Assembly: GCF_000281045.1 (NCBI RefSeq)
Contig: NW_008246142.1
Span: 38,422 to 85,620, forward strand
DNA: 47,199 bases
DNA from: Saprolegnia diclina VS20
Lineage: Eukaryota > Oomycota > Saprolegniomycetes > Saprolegniales > Saprolegniaceae
Direction of reading: 5' to 3'
Shown here in pieces: positions 1 through 10,884 of this stretch (positions are counted from its first letter, which is position 1; the number at the start of each line of letters is the position of its first letter). A program made the position numbers and the translations under genes. The notes below the pieces were generated by a model. It was not told where the DNA came from and did not search any database. It saw only the letters and a list, made by a program, of their open reading frames with translations.

Positions 1-2000
1 CCGCGGTCCATCCACTCGAGGACCATCTGCAGCTCGGACGGGACGCGCCAGCTCGCGCCGATCGTCTTGACCACGTACGGGCAGTCGAGCCTAATCCAAC
101 GCACTTAGCGAAACAAGTACCGTTGCATGGAGGACGATAGTACGCACTTGGCCGTGAGTTTGATCTCCTCCATGAGGTTGAGAATGTCGTCGCGGGAGCT
201 CTTGCCTTGAAGCATGCACTTGATGGCAACCTCTTGGCCTGGTCGTGGGTTAGGGTTAAGGTTCATACGTAGAGAATTCACACCCTTATACTCGCCGCGG
301 TAGACTTCGCCGTACGCGCCTTGGGCGATCGACTGGACTTTGAACAGAGCGCGTTCATCGAGTCGAAGCAGCTCGAGTTCCTACCCACATCCAACTTGAC
401 ACTTCTCGAGGGGAGCGAAATGGGGCGACCTCCATGTTGAAGGCAGCGCTGGCCATGTGTCCCGTCGACGACGTGTCCACGACCATCGTCTCCGTGCGCC
501 CGTAGCTTCGGTCGACGGTTGTGTCTGTCGGACTACGAAAAAACGTCGAGTGTCTTGTCTCTCGATGCATCGTACGGTTTGGCGGCGCGACGCTTGCGGC
601 GATAGCACACAAAGACGGCGACACACAGCCCGACTATGGCGACAGCCCCGAGTGTTGCCCCCACAATCAAAGCCGTCTGCGTCGTCGAGGTCGTCGCGGC
701 CGGTGGCGTCGCCCCGGGCACCGACGAGACGGGCGCCATTGTCGGTGTGGACGCTACACCACCAATTAGATCTGAGTGTGCTTCTACTTGGTCTTGAGTA
801 CCTGGCATGACGCACACCGAGTACTTGGTCTTGAGCGGCTGGATGGTGTTGGGCACCTTGCACGAGGCCGAGACATCGATGCCACCGACAGCAAATGTCG
901 GGACGGACTGCAGCGCCGTGTACGTCGGCTGGTCCACGAGAAACGTTGTGAAATTCGAGTCGTCGAAATAGCTACAAAAAGCGAGAAATTGATAAGTGGT
1001 AAAGTGGAAATGATACGAATTCGTACAATTTGCTCAGTCGATTCGAGACCGAGACGTTGTTGAAGGTCGTGAGGCGCGGACAGCTGTTGAATTTGCTAAT
1101 ACAATATCAAGATATCAGTACATCTCCAGCTCGAAAATGAAGCGTTGTACATTTCGACCGCGTTGCGGAAGTCAATATGGTCGAGCGACGTAAAGTTGTT
1201 GTCCCACCCATAACTACACAAAAGACACGATTCGATTCGTCACTTTTGGTGAATGCAACGTACAATTCCGAGAGCTGGCCGTACGGAACCGTTGTTGGAA
1301 GTGTCGAGAGCTGGCATTGCGCCAGCGACCTACCCACCCCATGAGAAGTCCGACGACAAAGGATGCGTGGCAACAGGCGGGTCATGGACGATGGAAATGC
1401 TGCCTTGGAGAGGTCGATGCCAGGGTTACCTTGAAAGTCCCTACGACAGCGTCAGAGACATACCGATATCCTTCAGAGAGCCTACAGGAGCGCGACCATC
1501 GAGTCGTTGGAGAGGTCGCCGACCTGGCGCACGGAGCCGAAGAATTGACTAGTAGTTGCGTAAGAGTCGTGAGACTCGACGCAGACGCCGTACATGTATG
1601 TGTTGCTTAGTCGAGGGAGCTGCGCGAGGTACTGCGCCTTGTCTACCATACGAACGACATGAGCGTCATGACGGTCGAGAGTGCTAACACCTTTGATGAT
1701 GATTTGGTCGGTCAACGTCGAGTCCTTGAAGACGTCTATCTTCTTCGTGTACATCACCGTCGGCTACAAGCCCACATGCATCTCGTCTAGGTTGCCTGCG
1801 ATGGGGTACCTTGCAGTTGCTGTCGACAATGCACAGAATCGCGTCGGGCTGACCGCAGTAGCTGACCGTGAACGTGGACGTGTAGTTCTGGTACGGGCAG
1901 GCGCCAAGGACCGCGTGGGCGCCGAGGCCAAGCGCAGCCTACACATACCCAATGTCTACCAGCCTCGTCGAGGACCATTATGTACGAGTCGTCGAAGCAT
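1..2000 (-). CDS. LRR receptor-like protein kinase, 3' end beyond the window
   Basis: Type I membrane receptor kinase read leftwards; only the N-lobe of the kinase domain lies in the window. The start at 2000 is chosen because removing a 47-nt intron (1939-1985) gives a signal peptide, MLRRLAALGLGAHAVLGA, followed by a short Cys-containing ectodomain. Leucine-rich repeat units follow, for example the segments LSNDSMVALLDFQGN and NFTTFLVDQ, each split by small introns. A Thr/Pro-rich stalk precedes a TM helix near 600-680 (TQTALIVGATLGAVAIVGL) and a basic stop-transfer CYRRKRR. The kinase begins with the Gly loop QGAYGEVYRG and the VAIK lysine motif EVAIKCM; introns at 91-147, 239-283, 381-429 and 533-575 are canonical. 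This is a TKL-like oomycete LRR kinase; its ligand is unknown. A CCAAT element lies about 60 bp upstream. Confidence 0.82.
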
Positions 2001-2948
2001 GGCGGCGCTTGCGTCGGCAATTGAAAGTGACGGTGGAGATCGAAGTTTTGAGATTCTTTCGGCCAATCAGATTGCAGATTGACCACTGAATTCCCGCATT
2101 TTGTCCTTTGTCGCACCAAATGGCCGTGTTGCACAAAGCGCCGAGCTTCTGCGCCGCCGTTGGTGCACAGTGCTACCTCGTGGCCACGCCTCGTTGGCGA
2201 ACGTATTACGTGGCGTCGCAAATTGGGTCCCGTTGTCGATGCAGTGGCGCGGGAGATCGCTGATCTCCGGGAATGCGACCTCGTGGAGCTTCATTTGAGC
2301 AAACGAAGCTCTCTTCACAAGGCGGCCATGGCCGCAACAGACGGGGCGTACCGCAGCCAAGCTGCGATGGACGACATTCCGCGACAAATATGTCCGGAAT
2401 CTTGCGTCATTTTGCTCACATCACAAATTCCAAACCCGACAAAACCGAGCCAGGAATCGCCGACTCGCGTACCAGATCATGGAACTAGATGTGGTTATCT
2501 GAGTAGTACCGCCAAAGACCAGACCGCGTGGATGACAATTCATTTTTCAGCACCGCGGCTTGATGGACAACCAGAACATCCTCGTGCGTGCGACGCCGTT
2601 CTGGTCCAAGTACAGTACTAATGCATTAGGAACGGAGGGTTGGTAGCATTTGACTATAGAACCGAGCGGCTGATGCACCAAGGTATCAATATTCCGCTGC
2701 AAGTGGCGACGTAGTACCGGTACGAGTATGGGCTTGAAGAGCTTGAGGAGCAGCGCCGTGTTGGCGGCCGGCGCCTCGCGTCGATTGCACAAGCCAATCA
2801 GCGTCGCGTATGATATGCAATGCCGCAGGACCTGTGATAATGCATATTTCAAAGATTGCGATTTTATTTGTATGGACGTTTGTATTGGATGCAAATCCCA
2901 ACACAGCTTGTGGCACACCATTATTTTCCGCAAACGTCCGAGGATCAC
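2001..2948. other. Intergenic, possible unassigned coding relic
   Basis: Upstream regions of two divergent genes. A CCAAT element (2060-2068) lies near the left gene. A plus-strand frame at about 2085-2420 and a minus-strand frame at about 2550-2917 are open and fairly protein-like, but neither shows a recognisable domain, clear splice sites or a convincing start. They may be decayed genes or chance frames. Confidence 0.4.
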
Positions 2949-4271
2949 ATGCTGCGCCGAAGCCTCCTCTCGACGAGCAAGCACCTTCTGGGCCGGCCGA
3001 CGCCGAGCTTCGCCCGGTCGGCCTCGAGCCTGCCGCGCTCTGCGGCTGCGGTCGATGCGACCGACGTCTCGCAGACGATCGCGCAAGCCATGGCCGAGGA
3101 AGAGCGCAAGCGGAAGCGCAAGGCCGAGCACATGCCGATCCGCGCCGTGCACTTGGCGCGCAAGATGGACATTGTCTCGCTCTTTCAGCGGCTCTACACG
3201 GACCGCTTCAAGGTGAGCCACTACCTGTACAAGGACTCGGTCGTGCTGCGCCTCAGCAGCGGCAACGACAACGCGCCCAACCCGTGGATTGCGCACCTCA
3301 ACAACTCGGTCAAGACGTCGGCGTCAACGTTCCCGCCCGAGCTGCCGCCGAGCGCGGCGCTTGCTGAGAACCCGGAGATTCCGTCGCGCCGCGCCAAGGA
3401 CAAGTGGGTCGTCTACTTTGACTACGGCGCCGTCGTCTTCTTCAACTGCGACGACTCGCTCACGACGACGCTCATCAAGCACGCCAAGAAGTACTGCAGC
3501 GACGCTTTCGAGATGCGCGGCCACGATGAAGAGCTGCTCCTCGTCGCCGACCCGACGCAAAAGGGGTGGAGCGAGCTCAAGGAGAACAACATTCGCGTCC
3601 AGGAGATCGACCACGTCAACATCCAGGTTGGTCCTAACGCGATCGACCTCACTGTACGATATGCCATACGATCTAGGTCATTGCCGGTGTCTTGGCGCAA
3701 ACCGTGGCCCTCGAGCACTATGAGCGTCAGGTCGAAGCCATTTTGGCCGAGTTTGAGAAGCTCAACACGCTCGTCGAGAAGAAGGGGCCGCAGACCGCGC
3801 TCTTCGGGCTCTCGTGGTCGGGCGCCGAGACGACCGAGAAGGAGCAGCACCGCAAGCTCTTCCAGGTACGTCCCATATGGCTCACGCATGTCGATGCCAC
3901 GACGACCGTAGATTGTCGCGACCAACAACACGCTGCTCATCGACCTCGTGAGCAAGCTGCGCGTCATTGACCGCAAGCGGCCGGGCGACGCGGCGTGGAG
4001 CCATACGCGCTACCACAACATGTGGGAGACGCTCCTCGAAGAGTTTGAGCTCAGCGAGCGCTTCAATAACCTCAACTTCAAGCTCGAGCTCATCCAGCAC
4101 AACACCAAGGTAGACATGTCCCCATCTCTTACACGGCTCGTGACGCGTCGCTAGTTCTTCCTCGAAGTGCTCAGCTCGTACAAGGGCACGCGCATGGAGT
4201 GGTATATTATTATTTTGATTGCGGCCGAGCTCGCGATCAGCGCCTACGAGCTCGCCATGAAGCTGCACTAA
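2949..4271 (+). CDS. RMND1: RMND1/DUF155 family mitochondrial inner-membrane protein
   Basis: About 393 residues in four exons (introns 3627-3676, 3866-3911, 4110-4154). The N-terminus is Arg/Ser-rich and amphipathic (MLRRSLLSTSKHLLGR), as in mitochondrial presequences. The body matches the DUF155 (RMD1/RMND1/Sif2) family: VVYFDYGAVVFFN, then EIDHVNIQVIAGVLAQTVAL, then a helical region ending in FFLEVLSSYKGTRMEWYIII, whose MEW plus C-terminal TM helix is characteristic. In animals RMND1 supports mitochondrial translation as an inner-membrane complex; the same role here is inferred. The ATG at 2949 is used because it begins the presequence. The gene converges with the acyltransferase to its right. 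Confidence 0.9.
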
Positions 4272-4284
4272 GGACGCTACGCTG

Positions 4285-4340
4285 GCCGCTCGTTTAGTCG
4301 CCAGATGAGTCGCTCGTTTAGTCGCTCGTTTAGTCGCTCG
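4285..4340. repeat. 12-bp imperfect tandem repeat
   Basis: Unit GTCGCTCGTTTA occurs exactly at 4309-4320 and 4321-4332, with a partial copy at 4333-4340 and degenerate copies at 4285-4296 and 4297-4308. It lies just after the RMND1 stop codon, probably in the 3' UTR. Confidence 0.8.
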
Positions 4341-4502
4341 AGTGAGATATACCATTTTGTGCCAAAAGAAACATAGAGACGTGGATGATCCGTGTTGGGA
4401 CGCGCTGGATCGACGCTCGTACATTCAGCTACTAGTAGTAGAGGAGCCCTATTCGTAAGCGACTAACTAGTAGAGGCAGCTGGCGTGGACGACGAGCAAC
4501 GA

Positions 4503-5808
4503 CTAGGTTTCCTTTGCCTTCCACTGCGCGTGCTCGTGCGGCGCCTTGCGCGTGGTAAAGCTGGACGCGGGTTCGCGGCCGCCGCCGTTGACGTGCTCCC
4601 AGTACTTGTTGAATGACACAAAGTCGGCGCAGGTCACGTCCACCGCCTTGGTGCGCAGCATCGACGCCAAGAGCGTGCGCACCGACGTGGCGTCCGTGAC
4701 GTACTCGGCCGGCAAGCGCAAGACCTTCATCGAGTGGTAGACATGCGACAAGACGCGGCAGAGCTGAACGAGCGCCGAGCCACACGTGTGCGTTGGCGCA
4801 ACGTTCTTGTATTCGTACCTGCACATATGGATGAATTTCGCCATATTACAAATTGGAAAGCCATACCGAATCGCTACGATATGGATTCGCGTCGAGGTCG
4901 GGAGCGCGGTCAGATCCACGTGGAAGGGCAAGACTGCCTTGCCGTTGCTCCGAGTACCCTACGCTCTCTCAGCGCCTGGACAATGTAGCTGCTGCCACCT
5001 CGGCGAAGACAACGACGGGCCCGGACGCACGGCGAAGCACATCGGCGAGCTTGACGGGCTACGTGCAGATCGCATGAGCTGACAAGTCGTAGATATGACT
5101 TGGACATCGTACCGACGACAGCGAGCTCAATGGCGGCGACATGGCTTGGCGGAGCGCACCAAGGACGGTGCACGATTGCACCAAGCCCTGCAAGAGACCA
5201 CATGAGATCCAAGCGACCTAGCAACGAGCATGCGTACCTTGGCGCTGCTTTCCTTTTCGCTCGGAAACACAAACGTCGGCGAGTAGCGGAAGGCAAGGTA
5301 GAGCACGTCAAAGACACTCGAGTGGTTGCACACAATGAGGTCGCCGGCCGCGACGCGACGAAGCGACGGCGCCTTGGAACCAGGCGGGCTACATATCCGT
5401 GAGCGCATGAAGGCGATGCACTTCCAGCGTACAGCAGGCCCAGGCGGCGGACGTTGGCGTCTTCCTCCTTGACAAACATGGTCGTCACGACAAGGATGAG
5501 GCCGACGCAGACCCAGTCGACAACCCGATGGACGAGCCGGCCAAGGAATGGAACGTAGCCCTAGCATTGACGCGTGTGAGCTACCGAGGCCATGTGGCAG
5601 GACGGCGCACGAGGAGCAGCGCGACTAGCTCGAGCAGCGACCAGAGCACCAGCAGTGGGAGGAGGAGGACCCAGCGGGCGAGCGCGACGACGCCGCCGAC
5701 GAGGATCTGGCCCCAGCGCAGGACGACGTTGGACGGAAGTTTGTGGGGCGGCGGCACGAACGGGTTGATCCCGGTCGTCAAGTCGGACCAGCGGTTGTAC
5801 TTCTCCAT
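4503..5808 (-). CDS. 1-acylglycerol-3-phosphate acyltransferase-like (PlsC family)
   Basis: Membrane glycerolipid acyltransferase of about 340 residues in seven exons. The start at 5808 gives MEKYNRW and is followed by a hydrophobic region of one or two TM helices (GVVALARWVLLLPLLVL). PlsC motif I is NHSSVF plus D (catalytic HxxxxD), and motif III is EGTRSNG followed by LPFHVD. Each becomes contiguous only after short introns are removed; the intron inside motif III, for example, is 44 nt ending GTAG. The reaction is presumed to be acyl-CoA-dependent acylation of lysophosphatidate or a related lysolipid in the ER; the exact substrate cannot be read from the sequence. The gene is divergent from SmD3, with 347 bp between start codons. 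Confidence 0.88.
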
Positions 5809-6155
5809 GATGGCGCAAGAGTGCGAATGCGACAATTTTCGGCATTTTGACCTCGTCATGCCGAATTTAGCTGTCTCTTGCGTGAAGTGCAAACATGCGC
5901 AAGGCACCCACGGCTTGGTCAATCGAATGCAATTGGTATACTAGAAGCACATGAGTAAGGTCGTCGATAGGAGAAAGCTGCTGGATGGGTCGTTCGCTTC
6001 TCCATGGCCCAAGAGTCTCTCGCCCCGCACAAAGTGGCAGATGCCGAATGATCGAACCCACGGTGGATTGGCTAAAAGCCGCGTATTTTGACCAATGGCC
6101 TTTGACGAACGATTTCGGCTAGGTGCGACCTTCCATTCCAGCGAACGAACGGACC
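5809..6155. promoter_or_regulatory. Divergent promoter with paired CCAAT elements
   Basis: Spacer between the acyltransferase and SmD3 start codons. ATTGGCTAAAA (6067-6077), a 7-bp spacer, then ATTTTGACCAAT (6085-6096) form an inverted pair about 60 bp before the SmD3 ATG. A further CCAATTGCATT-like element on the minus strand sits near 5918-5937. The elements resemble NF-Y CCAAT boxes with an extended TTTTG flank. No other gene is visible. Confidence 0.6.
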
Positions 6156-6560
6156 ATGGCGGTGACGGGGAAGCGTGGCGTGGGTATCCCGACGATCTTG
6201 CTCCATGATGGCGAAGGTACGATCGTGACGGTCGAGCTCAAGAACGGCGACCTCTACCGCGGCTTCCTCGACGAGACCGAGGACAACATGAACTGCGTGC
6301 TCAAGGACGCCTACCGGACCGATCTCCGTGGCATGCAATCGCACTGCGACCAAGTGTACCTGCGCGGGTCGCAGATCCTCTTTATCATCTTCCCAGACAT
6401 GCTCAAGCACGCGCCCTTCTTCAAACGTGTCAAGCTATGGAAGAAGCACAAAGGCTCGATTCCAGCGCTGGGGCTCGGTGGCGGCGCCCACATTGGCCTT
6501 GGCAACAGCCAGCGCGGCCCGACCGGCGCGATGGTGCGCAAGGGGCCCGTGCGACGCTAG
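6156..6560 (+). CDS. SNRPD3: Small nuclear ribonucleoprotein SmD3
   Basis: Core Sm-ring protein of spliceosomal snRNPs, 134 residues, single exon. The Sm1 motif is visible as [20 protein letters not shown], then [11 protein letters not shown]; Sm2 is [19 protein letters not shown]. The order and the PDMLK ending of Sm2 are diagnostic for SmD3 rather than D1 or D2. The start at 6156 is preferred to an in-frame upstream Met because it begins [12 protein letters not shown], the expected N-terminal extent. The tail after residue 100 is Gly-rich and basic but lacks long RG repeats. It converges with Bin3, with only 56 bp between stop codons. Confidence 0.95.
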   Translation: MAVTGKRGVGIPTILLHDGEGTIVTVELKNGDLYRGFLDETEDNMNCVLKDAYRTDLRGMQSHCDQVYLRGSQILFIIFPDMLKHAPFFKRVKLWKKHKGSIPALGLGGGAHIGLGNSQRGPTGAMVRKGPVRR

Positions 6561-6616
6561 GCAGGTAGATGACTCTCTAATTGCTTTACTATTAAGAATG
6601 CACAGTGATCGTCTGT

Positions 6617-7806
6617 CTACTTTTGGTAGAGGTACACGGGGCGGCGAAAGCCCTGCGCCGACGTACTGCAAACCTTGAGCAGCGTCATGGAGCGAAACCC
6701 AACCGTCTCGAGCAAGTACGTGGCAAAGGCCGACGGGCGCAGCGCAATGCTGTCGTAGTGAGCCCGCGTCGTCGCGTTCGTGTCCCTGCGGTTGTGGTAC
6801 GACTTCCATTTCTACGCCAACAAAACTGCTGCAAGGGCCCAATTCCTCGCAAAGTCGTACCTGCGGCTCCAAGATGAAGTACCCGCCCGGCAAGAGCAGC
6901 GCGTACGCGAGGTGGAAGAGCTGCTGGATGCCTGCGTCGCCATGGTACAGGTGGATCCATTTGGTGACGCTCAAGCTACGCACTCGTGAGCGGCAAGAAG
7001 AGCCAACACGCACGCTTACCACGTAATGACGTCATAGTCTTTGCCCGTGTGCACGTCGGTCGCAATGTTTTCGCGCTTGAAGACCACGTTGTACGGGAAG
7101 CGCACCCTAGAAGAGGCATGCGTGGGTCGTCGTGAGTGTGATTGATGGGGTCAAACCCGGAGGCAAAGCTGCCAATGTTGGGCAGCGGGTCCACGCTGGG
7201 CTGCGTCGACGCCGGTGGCTTCCATAGGCGAAAAGAGAGCGGCAGCTCTTCGTCGTCGTCGTCGTCGTTGCCTGCATCATCGCGCTGCTTTTCATCCTGC
7301 CGACCATGGTCTTTTTGCACTTCGCGGAAGGCTTCGGTGACGGCTAATTTGGAAATGTACTCCTTAAGCGTCGCGCGCGCTTGTGTGATGAGGTCGGCGT
7401 CGCAGTCGATGCCCATGATGAACGCCGGGGCAAAGCGACGCGCTGGTTGCCAAAGCATGAGGTCAAACGAAGCTAATGCTGCAAGACGTACCCACTTCAA
7501 GCGTAAAGTCGCCCGAGTTGCAGCCAATGTCGAGGGCCTTCTTGCCTTCAAACCACTCGCGCTGGAAGATGGCGAGGCGCGAGTCTTCTTCGAGCTTGCC
7601 CTCGATCGCGCCGTTGCCCCAGCGAAACGCGTAGTACCTACAAGATACCGTTGACAACGAGGATGGAAGGTCGATGCAACTTGCTTCTTAAAGTTGCCGA
7701 CACGTAGTGCATCCGCGTCCTTTGCAGCGTCTGCGGCCTTGCTTGTTGCGAGCTTCGAGCGCTTGTCCTCGGCGCCCATGTCGCCGCGGTCTCCCCGTCG
7801 CTTCAT
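6617..7806 (-). CDS. Bin3/MePCE-type RNA 5' methylphosphate capping methyltransferase
   Basis: SAM-dependent methyltransferase that in other eukaryotes puts a monomethyl cap on the gamma-phosphate of 7SK, U6 or related RNAs. Visible motifs are [14 protein letters not shown], the SAM motif [16 protein letters not shown], then [10 protein letters not shown], an acidic insert (DDDDDEE), [26 protein letters not shown], the [11 protein letters not shown] strand, and the C-terminal Bin3 block WKSYHNRR plus HYDSIALRP and [14 protein letters not shown]. Reading it needs about five introns; one (7638-7684) appears to be GC-AG. The ATG at 7806 is used; the frame is open a little further upstream but only from a non-ATG codon. 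It shares a 124-bp divergent promoter with SRP68. Confidence 0.92.
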
Positions 7807-7930
7807 TGCGGATTCGAAAATAGCAACGATGCCATTGGTGCTAAAGTCGTCGAAATTCAAATCATTTTAGCCAATCGCATTGAAACAGGTCGCTATCGGC
7901 AGTCCTTGGCCAAAACACGAAGTCATCCTC
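7807..7930. promoter_or_regulatory. Bidirectional promoter Bin3/SRP68 with CCAAT elements
   Basis: Only 124 bp separate the two start codons. ATTTTAGCCAAT (7864-7875) and CTTGGCCAAAA (7905-7915) are opposite-strand versions of the same extended CCAAT element, suggesting shared control of two RNA-metabolism genes. Confidence 0.5.
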
Positions 7931-9947
7931 ATGGGGAAGAAGGACAAGAAGGTGAGCGCGTCGGCCGCGCCGACGACCAAGGTCATCTCCAACGTCCCGC
8001 TCTCGCTGCCGAGTACGCCATCATCGCCATGGTCCTCTTCGAACGACCAAGCTCATGCGCTGTGTAGTTCTTGAGACGATCAAGTTTAGCCAGCAGCAGA
8101 ACGGCCTGCGCTTCGGCGACTACTCGCGCTACCGCCAGCACTGCGCGCGCCGCCTGCGACGCCTGCGCAAGGGCCTCAAGTTCACGCATGGCAAGGGCAA
8201 GGGCTTTGTCGCCAAGGAGGTCACGCCGGCGAACGCCGCCGAAGTGCGCCACTTGATGCTGCCGCTGTACCACTCGGAGCGCGCGTGGAGCTACGCGATG
8301 CAGCTGCGCGAGGACGAGCGCAACGACAAGGAGGAGAACGGCGACGAGGCGAGCAGCCGCATCAAGTTCCACCTCATGGGCCGCCTCAAGAAGGCGGTTG
8401 CATGGTCCGACAAGCTTGTGTCGCTTTGCTCGGAGCGCGCGGACGCCCGTACGAGCCTAGAAGCCGAGGCGTATGCGTCGTACATGGCTGGCAACCTCGC
8501 GCTGTACAAGGAAGAGTGGAAGCTGGCGCTCGAGAAGTTTACGACCGCCCAGCGCATCTACAGCGAGCTCGCCAAGGTCGGGACGTCGGTCCAGCAGGAC
8601 CTCGTGCACCAGATCCTCGAAGAGATTAGCCCGTTCATGCGCTACTGCGAATACAACCTCAACATGGTCTCGGGCGGCGCGTCGGCCGAGCTGCTGCACG
8701 AACTTCGCGAGTCGACGACGTCGGCGCTGCTGCAGTCCAAGATCGACCAGGTCTTCCATGCCGAGGCCAAGACGAAGGCCAAGACGATGGCGCAGATCAC
8801 GTGGAACGGCCGCGCGGTCGCGATCCCGTCCGACGACGTACGTCCCGCTAAGGCTCCTCTTCATCTCATCGCTTGCGTAGCTCTCACTGGCCATGGTGCG
8901 CCCCGACGAGCATCTCGCCAAGCTCGCCAAGGCATCGACAGACCTCACCGAGAAGAAGCGCGATGCGATTTACGTGGCGCTCTTTGGGTAAACCCATCGT
9001 CTTCACTTCTCTCGCCCAACTCGTCCTATGCCACTAGTGCGTACGACAACATTCTGCGTCAGCTCGGCAACGAGCGCACCAAGACGGACGCCATGAAGAG
9101 CGGCTTCATGGCCGAAGCGCAGCGCGACAACATTGCGGCCCTTGAAGAGTACACGCGCTTCCTCAAGCAAGTGCACACGGTACCGCCGACTATGGCAAAG
9201 CAGCAGATGTGGACACGACTCGCCTTCTAGGCCCAGCGCAACTTGACGCTCATGCAGCAGCTCAAGGCTCGACTTGGCGTGGACCGGTCGCCCGGCGACA
9301 TGATCCATATCATTGAAATGCTGCTGCAGAACATCGAGGACATGAAGGCGCTGCCGGGCGCCGCGTCGCACGAGCTCTTTAGCACCAAGTTTGCGGTGCT
9401 CCAGCCGCTTTTGGCTGCGATGCGCGCCAACTATGTGGCACAAATGTACCTTGCTGGCAAGAAGGTACTAGCTCGGTCTGTGCTCGATTACCCACTCTTC
9501 TACTAGTACCCTGAAGCGATGGCGCTTTTCGAATTGGCCAAGACCAACGTTGCGGTCGCCGACGCCATGCCGACCTCGGACGCCGACGTGCTCGCGCTTC
9601 GCGACGAGCTGCGCCCGCAGGTGCTTGGCGCCACGCCGCGTGTGAATGCGAGCGCGTTTTTGTATGGCTCGACCGACGCGGTCCGTGCGACGCTCGAGAA
9701 GCTCGACGTCAACGACGACGGCGCCAAGAGCCTCCTCGAGCGCCAGCACGAGTACGAGAGCGGCGCCCGCGCCCGCGCCCACGACGTGGTCAAGCTGCCG
9801 CCGTCGATGGTGGCGATTCCGCCCAAGCCACTGCTGTTTGACATTGCGGGGAGTGAGCTCGCGTTTCCGGACCTCCAAGCGCGCCTCGACGAGCTCAACC
9901 CCAAGACGTCGTCGGGCGGTGGCCTCTTTGGCTGGCTGCGCGGCTAA
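7931..9947 (+). CDS. SRP68: Signal recognition particle subunit SRP68
   Basis: Largest SRP protein of the eukaryotic particle; it binds 7S RNA and forms a heterodimer with SRP72. After a short first exon (MGKKDKKVSASAAPTTK), a 5'-proximal intron joins to LETIKFSQQQNGLRFGDYSR, then HCARRLRRLRKGLKF, which is the conserved RNA-binding N-terminus. The TPR-like helical middle contains YMAGNLALYKEEWKLALEKF and SPFMRYCEYNL. Further introns, all starting GTAC or GTAA and ending TAG, lie at about 8839-8880, 8988-9039, 9180-9230 and 9465-9506. The C-terminal block ends in a Gly-rich GGGLFGWLRG. It runs convergent to a small membrane protein, with 62 bp between stop codons. Confidence 0.94.
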
Positions 9948-10009
9948 GCATGTAGAGGAAGACCGACTTGATACAAAATGCAGCAACCGATATATGTGTG
10001 ATTGCCTGC

Positions 10010-10467
10010 TTATTGCTGCTTCTTGGCGCGCAGAGCGTCGGCGGACGGCTGCACCTCGTTCGCATCGTCCTCGTCCTCGTCATCGTCGTTGGCGAGCGCG
10101 GCGAGGCGCTGCTTGAAGGCGAGAGCCTCGGCCTTTTCGCGGGCCACGATTTCCTCGTCCTCGCTAAGCTCGCGGGGCGAGAGGTGCGCAAGGAGCCGGA
10201 AGAAGATGGCGATCCAGATGAGCGGGTAGGCAAACTCACGCGAGACTTGGTCAAAGTACCTACGTCGGCGACCGTGACGGACGTGATGAGACGACGGGAG
10301 GGGTACGTGGTGTATTCGTAGATGAGCGTCATGCCGACGCCGATTAGGAGGAAGGCGAGGACGTGCTGGTACTGCTGCACGGGGCCGTAGTCGGGGATGC
10401 TCGACCAGTTCCACGGCGCGACGGGCTCGGGCGGCCCGAACGACTCGACTTCGGCTTCCTCCGCCAT
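10010..10467 (-). CDS. Small membrane protein, possibly a complex I accessory subunit
   Basis: About 136 residues in two exons (one 47-nt intron, GTAC to GTAG). The N-terminus is acidic/proline-rich (ESFGPPEPVAPWNWSSIPDY). A hydrophobic helix follows (HVLAFLLIGVGMTLIYEY), then REFAYPLIWIAIFFRLLAHL as a second hydrophobic stretch, and a highly acidic C-terminal tail (DDDEDEDDANEV). The size, PWNW segment and helix followed by Tyr-rich sequence loosely recall NDUFB8-type NADH dehydrogenase subunits, but no diagnostic motif was found. An in-frame ATG at 10512 would add 15 residues; 10467 is taken because the sequence becomes protein-like there. The function is not assigned. Confidence 0.7.
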
Positions 10468-10884
10468 GCTCGCAATGCCCAATCGCCGTCCGTGGGTGTG
10501 AATAAAACCCATTTTTCTGTTTTAAACACAAGATCGGGGCTAGGGCTTGCCACGTCACGGAGCTTGCCCGCAGGATAGCCACGTCACTTGCTCTGACTGC
10601 GGGAGCGCGCATCGAGTGCGGGCCTTGTGTAAGCTCCTAACGAGCTTTGTACAGACCGTTTTAGTTTCATGGGCTCTCCATTTGATACAAACCCCTCACG
10701 CCTTGCGATCGCGACGCGCGTTGTCGTCCTACAAGAGAGCGCATGCGCCATCAGAGTCATTGGAGTTGAAGGCTGCTTGCTGCTTGTGTTCCTCAACAAG
10801 AGCTGGGTCCAAGTCTCCAACCGCCCTTGGGCGCGAACGTCTTTGGGTACCCAAACACACCGAGGATGCTGAGCTGCCGTCAAG

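Noticed and set aside
241-263. Telomere-like GGGTTAGGGTTAAGG
   Set aside because: It lies inside a 45-nt intron; on the coding strand it reads CTTAACCCTAACCC and serves as branch point and pyrimidine tract.
533-575. Apparent frameshift and stop in the LRR kinase juxtamembrane region at an A6 tract
   Set aside because: A 43-nt GTAC...TTTTTTCGTAG intron removes the stop and restores the frame with a normal polypyrimidine tract.
2067-2387. Integrase-like IDNGTQF string on the minus strand
   Set aside because: No DDE partners or zinc-binding motif in any frame nearby; judged coincidence.
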